64,000 nt of DNA from an uncultured Bacteroidota bacterium (GTDB lineage: Bacteria; Bacteroidota; Bacteroidia; Flavobacteriales; Schleiferiaceae). The DNA is taken from assembly GCA_913057235.1 (NCBI GenBank), contig CAJXNI010000012.1, forward strand, positions 1-64,000, read 5' to 3'. Under the pieces are notes generated by a model, which saw nothing but the letters and a program-made list of their open reading frames with translations, was not told where the DNA came from and searched no databases. Made by a program: the position numbers and the translations under genes. This document shows, one piece after another, positions 17,004 through 23,662 of this stretch. The first letter of the stretch is position 1. Every line of letters begins with the position of its first letter.

Positions 17004-17996
17004 TTACACCACCAACAAATTGCACCCACGAATATCTGCCGTATCAAAACGCCCCATAACCTCAAAGGTGCCGTTAGGGTGTAAACGCGCTAAATCCTGG
17101 GTTTCAATAAAAGCACAGCTTTCAATATTCGCTAAATCTATAATATTCAGGCCACCGGTCTTGCCGGGCTTGGCCAAGCTAAAAGGGTCATCGGTTTGCC
17201 GTACGCTCACTTTTACCCAGGGAGGCGTGTTAAAAACACCTTCGCCCAAGCTGTAGGCCTGTGAGAGTAACTCGGTCATGCCATACTCTGAATGAATTTT
17301 TTCCAAATTAAAAGCTTCCTGCAAAAGGCTGTGCACCTGGCTACGCACCATTTCTTTGCGCCTTCCCTTCATACCTCCGGTTTCCATAAGCACCGCCCCT
17401 GAGAGGTCTTGCGGGTAATCACGTGCCAAGTCTAACAAAGCAAAAGTGACCCCTATCAAAAGAATTTTTTTACCGGCCGCTTTCTTGGCGGCTAAAAGTT
17501 GGCTCAAGGCCGATAGCTCGTCCAGGAAAAAACCGCTGTCTTCATCGGCCGAAAGGCCTATGAAATGCTGCACCATGCTTATTAAACTGGAACCGGAGCG
17601 CTCCAAATAAGAGGGAAGCAAGCCCGCCACAAAAAAATCTTGCAGCGGGCCGTAAAAACGCTCAAAAATGTTTTGGGTGTTCTGTTGGTAAAAGGGCAAA
17701 TCAAAAACAAAATGGCGGCTGGTTTGGGCGCCTGTAGTGCCTGAGCTGGTAAAGCTAAGGGCAGCCTCTGCCGTGGGTCTTATAGTTACAGCATCTGACT
17801 TAAAGAACTGTATGGGTAAATGCGGAATTTGCTCTAACCGCTTTACCTGCTGAGCCCTTAAGCCTAAATGCTCTAAATAAGCCCGGTAAATGGGGTTGGC
17901 TTGGGCCTGATACTGAAAGAGCGCCAGGGCCAAGGCATTAAAACCTTCGGGGGTGCAGTGGAATATTTTACTTTTGAAATATTGAGGAGCGCGCAA
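17004..17996 (-). CDS. LuxE/PaaK-type acyl-protein synthetase-like protein
   Basis: 330 aa. The phosphate-binding loop FTSSGTTGAQTSRHFV near residue 90 and an HSEYGMTELLSQAYS segment (motif A8-like) match the LuxE acyl-protein synthetase family (PF04443), a branch of the adenylate-forming enzymes that activates a carboxylate as an acyl-AMP. No luciferase or fatty acid reductase gene is nearby, so bioluminescence is not implied. In Bacteroidota such stand-alone proteins are often called acyl transferases; the substrate is unknown. It is divergent from the 18026 lipoprotein gene with 29 bases between starts. Confidence 0.82.
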   Translation of the reverse strand: MRAPQYFKSKIFHCTPEGFNALALALFQYQAQANPIYRAYLEHLGLRAQQVKRLEQIPHLPIQFFKSDAVTIRPTAEAALSFTSSGTTGAQTSRHFVFDLPFYQQNTQNIFERFYGPLQDFFVAGLLPSYLERSGSSLISMVQHFIGLSADEDSGFFLDELSALSQLLAAKKAAGKKILLIGVTFALLDLARDYPQDLSGAVLMETGGMKGRRKEMVRSQVHSLLQEAFNLEKIHSEYGMTELLSQAYSLGEGVFNTPPWVKVSVRQTDDPFSLAKPGKTGGLNIIDLANIESCAFIETQDLARLHPNGTFEVMGRFDTADIRGCNLLVV

Positions 17997-18012
17997 CGTT
18001 TTGGTAACTCTG

Positions 18013-18020
18013 TAGTTTTA
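18013..18020 (+). promoter_or_regulatory. Near-consensus -7 element before the 18026 gene
   Basis: TAGTTTTA differs from TAnnTTTG only in the last base and lies 5 bases before the ATG, the same spacing as the exact elements at 5233 and 30991. Confidence 0.4.
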
Positions 18021-18025
18021 GAAGT

Positions 18026-18553
18026 ATGAAATACATTTCAAAGGTACTGATTGCGGTATTGCTGTTGGGCACATTTGCTTGTGAGCAAGACAATAAGTTT
18101 GGCACTACCCCCAGGTTGCAGTGGAAAAGTGCCGAGCTGCGCTTTGCCGGTGATACCATTGACAACCGCAGAATTTTTGACCTCAAGGTGTATTTTACCG
18201 ATGGCGATGGCAATGTAGGCCGCGGGGATGAACCGGGAGCGGATACCTGCGACCTGAACAACTACCAGGCCTTTTTGAACCAGTATGACCTGTTCATTTA
18301 TTACTATGAGCAGGTAAATGGTTCTTTTAAAGAAATACCCCCTACCGATAGTTGTGTGCCCTACCATAATATTCTGCCCAACTTAACCCCTGAGGGCCAG
18401 AATAAAACCTTGGAAGGCGATATCATTACCCCCTTTGAGTACTCCAATTTTCCTGTAAATAATACCGACTCCGTAAAATTTGAATTATTGCTACGAGACC
18501 GAGCGGGTAATGAAAGTAACCGCGTTATGAGCCCAGCCATTGCCCTAGACTAA
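18026..18553 (+). CDS. Lipoprotein of unknown function
   Basis: 175 aa. The signal peptide ends in a lipobox at LGTFAC (Cys19), followed by EQDNKFG. The rest is beta-rich with a DGDGNVGRGDEPG loop that could bind calcium and a C-terminal LLLRDRAGNESN strand, giving an Ig-like or cadherin-like look. Similar short lipoproteins occur in Flavobacteriia; I cannot name a family. It is divergent from the LuxE-like gene and converges on the Na/Pi cotransporter gene with a 6-base gap. Confidence 0.7.
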   Translation: MKYISKVLIAVLLLGTFACEQDNKFGTTPRLQWKSAELRFAGDTIDNRRIFDLKVYFTDGDGNVGRGDEPGADTCDLNNYQAFLNQYDLFIYYYEQVNGSFKEIPPTDSCVPYHNILPNLTPEGQNKTLEGDIITPFEYSNFPVNNTDSVKFELLLRDRAGNESNRVMSPAIALD

Positions 18554-18559
18554 TGGCCG

Positions 18560-20278
18560 CTAAGCCTGACCTTTAGAGCTCTTTAAAGAACTGCTTATGC
18601 TGGCGGCATGGTCGGCAATGCGCTCCAGCTCTGCCAATAAATCACTGTAATACAAACCGCTTTGAATGCGGTATTTACCTTTTTCCACCTTAGCGATGTA
18701 CTCTGCCCTAAACTGCTGAAAGGTCTCATTTACGTCACGCTCTAATTTGCGAGCCTCTTCAAAATCAGCTTCTCCCTCTTGACTTTCCAAATTGCGCACC
18801 ATTTGGTCCAGGCAGCGTGCTACTTTCTCAGCGAGTTGAATCACCTTGGTGCGCATATCTGGCGTGAAATAAGCCTTTTGTTCTTTGCGGGTGGTGAGGT
18901 TTCGGCTTACTTCCAAGTAGATATCTCCTATGCGTTCTAAATAGTTAGCAATATGTAACATAGTGCGCACTCTTTGGCTGCCCAGGGTGCTTAGTTCGGC
19001 CCGGCTGGCCTCACTCAGATAATTTGAAATCTCCATTTCCATGCGATCGGAAATGTCTTCATACTTCTGAAGCTTGAGGGTATACTGCTTGAGTTTCTTT
19101 TCCTCCATTTCAGTAATAAGCATGGGGATGTACTTAAAGGCTCTGCGCATTAAGTCAGCAAATTTCACCAACTCTTTACGGGCCTCTACTAAGGAAAGCT
19201 CTGGCGTAGCCATTAAACCACTACCAATGTAATCAAGACTAAACTCCTCATCTTCTGAGCCCTTGGAAGGTACCATCAAGATAGCCAACTTGGCAATAAA
19301 TGCGGTAAAGCTGAAAAATATGAGCAAGTTAAACAGGTTAAAAGAGGTGTGGAATAAGCTTAGGGAAAGGGGTATAACGGAGGCGCTTTCATAAGGATTG
19401 GCGCCAAAAAGCCATTGCGAGCTACTGGCAATCAGATTCAAAAAAGGGGGCAATAAAAACAGTGACCAGAGTACGCCTAAAACATTAAAAATAAAGTGCG
19501 CCCGGGCCGAGCGCTTGGCGTGCACATTTCCAATTACCGCTGCTAAATTGGCGGTTACGGTGGTGCCGATATTTTCACCCAATACAATAGCGGCCGCCAG
19601 CGGAAAGCTAATCCACCCTTCACTAGTGAGAATTATGGTAAAGGCAATGGCGGCACTGGAAGACTGCACCATAATGGTCATTAACGCACCCACCAAAATA
19701 AATACAGCCGCTATGCCCAGCTTGGCCAGGTAGCTCTTTCCGCTGTAGCTATAATCTTTTAAGAAGCTTAGCAATTCTTTATGCTCCTGCAGGTCTGGCA
19801 GGGCATCACGCATGAGGGTAAGACCTAATAGTAAGAGGGCAAAGCCTATGAGTACTTCGGCCCAGAGCTTCACTCGCTCACGCGGTATAAATATCAGCGG
19901 AAGCGAAATGGCCAGAAGCGGAAGAATAAGCAGGCTGAGCGAAAGCTTGCCGTTATCTACCAAGGCTACCAACCAAGCAGTAACGGTAGTTCCTAGGTTG
20001 GCGCCCATAATAACGCCAATAGACTCTATGAGACTAATTAAACCGGCATTTACAAAACTTACCACCATTACCGTGGTAGCACTGGAAGACTGCAGCAGCA
20101 CCGTTATAAGCAAACCGGTTACCACTCCCACAGATTTACGGGCAGTCATGGCATTGAGGGCTTTACGCAAGCGGGTACCGGCTACTTTTTGAATGGCCTC
20201 GCTCATTACCTTCATACCGTAAATGAACAAGCCCAAAGAGCCAATAATTGCCACAATATTTAAAATGCCTTCACCCAT
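18560..20278 (-). CDS. Na/Pi cotransporter family protein with C-terminal PhoU-like domain
   Basis: 572 aa. About nine TM segments in the first ~340 residues, with the internally duplicated motif QSSSATTVMVVSF (near residue 63) and QSSSAAIAFTIIL (near residue 205), the mark of the NptA/PF02690 family. The last ~200 residues form a helical PhoU-like domain. It takes up inorganic phosphate with sodium, and the PhoU-like tail may regulate it. It lies at the end of the candidate phosphate locus; a terminator-like hairpin separates it from the T9SS gene upstream, and I saw no 11-bp Pho-type repeat in front of it, so its regulation may differ from its neighbours. Confidence 0.88.
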   Translation of the reverse strand: MGEGILNIVAIIGSLGLFIYGMKVMSEAIQKVAGTRLRKALNAMTARKSVGVVTGLLITVLLQSSSATTVMVVSFVNAGLISLIESIGVIMGANLGTTVTAWLVALVDNGKLSLSLLILPLLAISLPLIFIPRERVKLWAEVLIGFALLLLGLTLMRDALPDLQEHKELLSFLKDYSYSGKSYLAKLGIAAVFILVGALMTIMVQSSSAAIAFTIILTSEGWISFPLAAAIVLGENIGTTVTANLAAVIGNVHAKRSARAHFIFNVLGVLWSLFLLPPFLNLIASSSQWLFGANPYESASVIPLSLSLFHTSFNLFNLLIFFSFTAFIAKLAILMVPSKGSEDEEFSLDYIGSGLMATPELSLVEARKELVKFADLMRRAFKYIPMLITEMEEKKLKQYTLKLQKYEDISDRMEMEISNYLSEASRAELSTLGSQRVRTMLHIANYLERIGDIYLEVSRNLTTRKEQKAYFTPDMRTKVIQLAEKVARCLDQMVRNLESQEGEADFEEARKLERDVNETFQQFRAEYIAKVEKGKYRIQSGLYYSDLLAELERIADHAASISSSLKSSKGQA

Positions 20279-20312
20279 GAATTGCTAAAAATGCAGCTGC
20301 ATCAATTAAAGA

Positions 20313-20342
20313 AAGGGATGCCACAGTATTGCGGCATCCCTT
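20313..20342 (-). terminator. Rho-independent terminator after the 20369-23524 gene
   Basis: A perfect 10-bp stem (AAGGGATGCC with GGCATCCCTT), a 10-base loop, then TTTCTTT on the minus strand. It stands between the large T9SS gene and the Na/Pi cotransporter gene. Confidence 0.7.
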
Positions 20343-20368
20343 AAATCTTATGCACAAAGGATTGAAGA

Positions 20369-23300
20369 TTATTTCACCACTAGCTTTTGGCTAGCCGTTC
20401 TTCCATCAACCGTAAGGTTTACAAAATATACACCCGGTGCTAAATCAGCTACACTTACCTGCATGGTAGCGGCTGTGCTGCTGGCTTGCTTTACTACCTG
20501 ACCATTTACATTGGTAATGGTAAGCGCTTTGGACTGATTAGCATAACCTTCTACACTAAACAGCTTGGTAGCAGGATTTGGGTAAATGGTGAAATCTAAG
20601 GCCATAAACTCATTTACACTAAAGTCTGGTTGTAAGTTGCCGGGGCTGCCCACATCTCCGTTAAGAGATGTGTAAGCTCCATTTACTCCATCTGCCGAGC
20701 TGCCTAAAAGATTTCCGTCATTATCAAACTCCAATGAAAAACCAGCATTTACATCGGCTCCAGCATAAGCCACTGAAGAGATCAAACGTAGACCATCGTC
20801 ATAGAGGTTCACTTCATCGCCACCGCTGCTAAATCCAGAGAAACCGTTATCAAACTGGTTGCCTTCGTTCAGAACTACAAGAGGACCGTTGCTTTGGCCC
20901 CACTCAGCAATCCAAAGAGGTACATCGGCCGTAGCCGCTTCCAAGAGGATAATAGACTCACCGGCCGCAATACTTACACTGGTGGTAACGGTGTGGTTAC
21001 CAGCATCGCGACTTTCATCGTCCCAGCTAAAGTTTTGAATATCAATAGCGGTGCTTCCGGTATTGGTAACTTCAAACCAGTCGCCATCTATTGGGCTACC
21101 CAAGTTACTACTTGGCATTACCTCGGTAATGGAAAGCGTTGGAATGTCAATAGGAATGATGTCGTTGGTATCTCTAGGGAAGATTTGATAACCTTCATCG
21201 TAAGGGCTTGAGTTATCAAACTGACCGCCCACGCCAATCACGTCAAAATAAGCGGCTGGGGCCGGAGTACCATCTATTTCAGTGTCACGATCAATACGCA
21301 TTACCAAAGTGTCTTGACCGTTGGTGATATCAATGTTGGCATTGCTACCCGCTATTAGCGGCCATTGGTTAGGGTCAGCCAGGTAAAAACCGTTTAAACG
21401 GATGAGTTCACTCTCGGTAGTTTCATCAAGGTCAAAAACCTGAGTGACACTGGTGATTGGATTGCCCGTGCTAATAAGAGCCATAGAATCTGGAATGATC
21501 TCAGTAAGTCCGTTAAAGAAATCAATTTCACCAATCACTCGAATTGAGTCGCCAATGGTAGGCATGGTATAGCCCGGTACATCATTAAAGTTAAACACGT
21601 TGATACCCCCGGTACCATCGTGAATGTAAAAACTATACCCTGCGTTGGAATCAAAGTCAATGGTGAAAACGGTACCCAATACCTTGCAATAGGTATTCAG
21701 TGAATCGGGCTCACCGTTGGCATCATTGGTAGTAACGGCCGCAATGGGGTAGGTAGGTATAATTTGGTCATTGTCTTGAACTATAAACTGATGGTTTAGG
21801 GTATTGCCCAAGGTTAAATTAGCCGAAGTACCCACAATGTCTACAAAAAGGGTTTCGTTACCTTCCATAATGGCATCGTCTACAATAGAGATCACAAAAC
21901 CAGTAGAATCTTCGTTAGCCGGAACCACTAATTCAAATAAACCGGTGGTTAAATTGGGCAAAGGCGTAATGGTTCCATCACCAGGAATGGTCACATTAGC
22001 ACCCAATGTAGCTTGCAAGAACACGGTGTCTTGGGTGGTGCTAGCCGGGTTTATTGACAAACTTACTGTAACACTGCCCGCATCTTCCAGAACCGTTATA
22101 GAAGCCGCGTCAAAGTCTACTTCTGGGGTAGTGGGTACCACACAGTTAGAAGTGTGACCGCCTAAAAAGCTAAAGGTATTGCTGGGATTTACGGTCCATT
22201 GGGTAGCGCCTACACTCCAGTCTGTAGTACCGTTGGTTACTGATGCATTACGCACCAAGGTGTGGTTTTGGGTAGAGCCACTGCCCACGGTCCAAGAGGA
22301 TCCAGGGTCTTGCCCTACAACCCCTATGATATCTAAGGTGTCACCGGTAACGGTATCCATTAAAAACAAGGCGTCATCACCATTAAAGTGTGCCACGCTG
22401 GGGAATGAAAGAGCGGTATCGGCTACAGCCAACATAGTAGGATCAGCTTGGTCTGTTGTAATGGTATACACCGCACCTGAGGCAAGCAGACCGGTAAGGT
22501 TAAAGCTATTGGTGAAGCTACCTCCGTTTCCGGAAAGCATTACTTGATAAGGACCTAGGTCTAAGGGAGTAGCAGTGGGATTGTAAATCTCAAACCCTTT
22601 GTTTTGACTGCTTCCTTCAATGTATTCACTGAAAAAAGGCTGCGAACAGGGAGGCGTTACACAAACGGAAACGTGACTGCCTAAAAAGCTGAAAGTGTTG
22701 CTGGCGTTTACCGTCCATTGGGTGCTGGCAATACTCCAGTCTGTTTCACCCATAGTCACAGTGGCATTGCGCACTAAAGTGTGGTTTTGAGTAGATCCGC
22801 TTCCAACGGTCCAGGATGAACCAGGATCCTGACCTACAATCCCGATGATATCTAATGTGTCTCCAGTTACGGTGTCCATTAGAAATAAAGCATCATCACC
22901 ATTGAAGTGCGCCACACTGGGAAAAGAGAGAGCTGTATCGGCTACAGCCAACATTAAGGGGTCTGCTTGGTCTGTAGTTACGGTGTAAACCGCACCAGAA
23001 GCTATAGTACCACTTAAATCAAAGCTATTGGTGAAACTACCTCCGTTACCGGAAAGCATTACTCGGTAGGTACTCAAATCCAAAGGACCTGAAGTAGGGT
23101 TGTAAATTTCAAAACCTTTGTTTTGACTGCTACCTTCAATATACTCGCTAAAGTAAGGTTGCGAGCAAGGCGTGCTGATGGAAACGGCATTTACCGTAAT
23201 GCTGCCAACCATGCCTAAACCAGCATGCGGATCACACTGGTAGTCATAGGTACCGGGTGTGTTGAAAATGAACTGGTAGGTCCACATACCGCTGGCGGCC

Positions 23301-23524
23301 GAACCATTGGTAAATGATACCGGGTTGTTTGGAAAGGTAGCAATAGAACCATTCACATTGTGGAATCCACTCATGTTGGTCCAGATCACCGTATCGCCTT
23401 GATTGATGGTTAAAGACGAAGGCGTATACACGTTAGAGGTTACCGACACATTGTGCACGGTTGCCCAGGCAGAGCTTAGGGCTGCTGCCAATAAAAGAGT
23501 TGCAAAGCGTAGTCTGTTCTTCAT
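20369..23524 (-). CDS. Large T9SS-secreted protein: cupredoxin, lamin-tail, Calx-beta and OB-fold modules
   Basis: 1051 aa with a signal peptide (~1-21). Residues ~24-112 form a plastocyanin-like cupredoxin with type 1 copper ligands His55, Cys97, His100 and Met105 in order. Two near-identical lamin-tail-like modules occupy ~120-288 and ~293-461. A Calx-beta domain (~468-585) is followed by OB-fold-like domains (~603-785, with GYSFYIHDGTGGINVF and GDSIRVIGEI) that resemble those beside the nuclease in ExeM/YhcR-type secreted nucleases. A third lamin-tail domain lies at ~797-960, then a T9SS type A sorting domain (~977-1051, YPNPATKLF). No nuclease or phosphatase domain is visible. A candidate Pho-type box sits upstream. 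Exported and probably surface-attached; a role in phosphate acquisition or adhesion is inference. Confidence 0.85.
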   Translation of the reverse strand: MKNRLRFATLLLAAALSSAWATVHNVSVTSNVYTPSSLTINQGDTVIWTNMSGFHNVNGSIATFPNNPVSFTNGSAASGMWTYQFIFNTPGTYDYQCDPHAGLGMVGSITVNAVSISTPCSQPYFSEYIEGSSQNKGFEIYNPTSGPLDLSTYRVMLSGNGGSFTNSFDLSGTIASGAVYTVTTDQADPLMLAVADTALSFPSVAHFNGDDALFLMDTVTGDTLDIIGIVGQDPGSSWTVGSGSTQNHTLVRNATVTMGETDWSIASTQWTVNASNTFSFLGSHVSVCVTPPCSQPFFSEYIEGSSQNKGFEIYNPTATPLDLGPYQVMLSGNGGSFTNSFNLTGLLASGAVYTITTDQADPTMLAVADTALSFPSVAHFNGDDALFLMDTVTGDTLDIIGVVGQDPGSSWTVGSGSTQNHTLVRNASVTNGTTDWSVGATQWTVNPSNTFSFLGGHTSNCVVPTTPEVDFDAASITVLEDAGSVTVSLSINPASTTQDTVFLQATLGANVTIPGDGTITPLPNLTTGLFELVVPANEDSTGFVISIVDDAIMEGNETLFVDIVGTSANLTLGNTLNHQFIVQDNDQIIPTYPIAAVTTNDANGEPDSLNTYCKVLGTVFTIDFDSNAGYSFYIHDGTGGINVFNFNDVPGYTMPTIGDSIRVIGEIDFFNGLTEIIPDSMALISTGNPITSVTQVFDLDETTESELIRLNGFYLADPNQWPLIAGSNANIDITNGQDTLVMRIDRDTEIDGTPAPAAYFDVIGVGGQFDNSSPYDEGYQIFPRDTNDIIPIDIPTLSITEVMPSSNLGSPIDGDWFEVTNTGSTAIDIQNFSWDDESRDAGNHTVTTSVSIAAGESIILLEAATADVPLWIAEWGQSNGPLVVLNEGNQFDNGFSGFSSGGDEVNLYDDGLRLISSVAYAGADVNAGFSLEFDNDGNLLGSSADGVNGAYTSLNGDVGSPGNLQPDFSVNEFMALDFTIYPNPATKLFSVEGYANQSKALTITNVNGQVVKQASSTAATMQVSVADLAPGVYFVNLTVDGRTASQKLVVK
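22142..23167 (-). repeat. Tandem duplication of a lamin-tail-like module within the T9SS gene
   Basis: Two copies, 22661-23167 and 22142-22648, with a 519-base period (173 residues). The proteins are nearly identical over long stretches (for example FPSVAHFNGDDALFLMD in both), while the DNA differs at many third positions. This shows an old duplication held under protein-level constraint rather than a fresh copy. Confidence 0.85.
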
Positions 23525-23584
23525 TTTATTTGAATTTTTGATCTGCGAAAGTATAGTTTAACGCACTATTTAATTGCTTAACCG

Positions 23585-23601
23585 GGTAAAGCCCATGTTA
23601 A
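23585..23601 (-). promoter_or_regulatory. Candidate Pho-type box upstream of the large T9SS gene
   Basis: On the minus strand: TTAACA, five bases, TTTACC, an 11-bp direct repeat of the kind bound by PhoB/PhoP-type OmpR-family regulators (B. subtilis PhoP boxes are TTAACA-like with 11-bp spacing). A near-consensus -7 element (TACTTTCG, 23546-23553) lies downstream, ahead of the ATG at 23524. One of the two half-sites is imperfect. Confidence 0.45.
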
Positions 23602-23662
23602 GTTTGCAAAGATAGCACAGTAAACCAAGTTTTAGGCACTTAGTTTACTGAACTTTAATTGA

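Noticed and set aside
17004-17996. A bioluminescence locus suggested by the LuxE family match
   Set aside because: No luxA/B/C/D-like gene lies nearby, and LuxE-like proteins are common outside luminous bacteria.
22142-23167. Regular spacing of similar sequence that could be mistaken for a CRISPR or satellite array
   Set aside because: There are only two copies, 519 bases long, both in frame and coding for a protein module.
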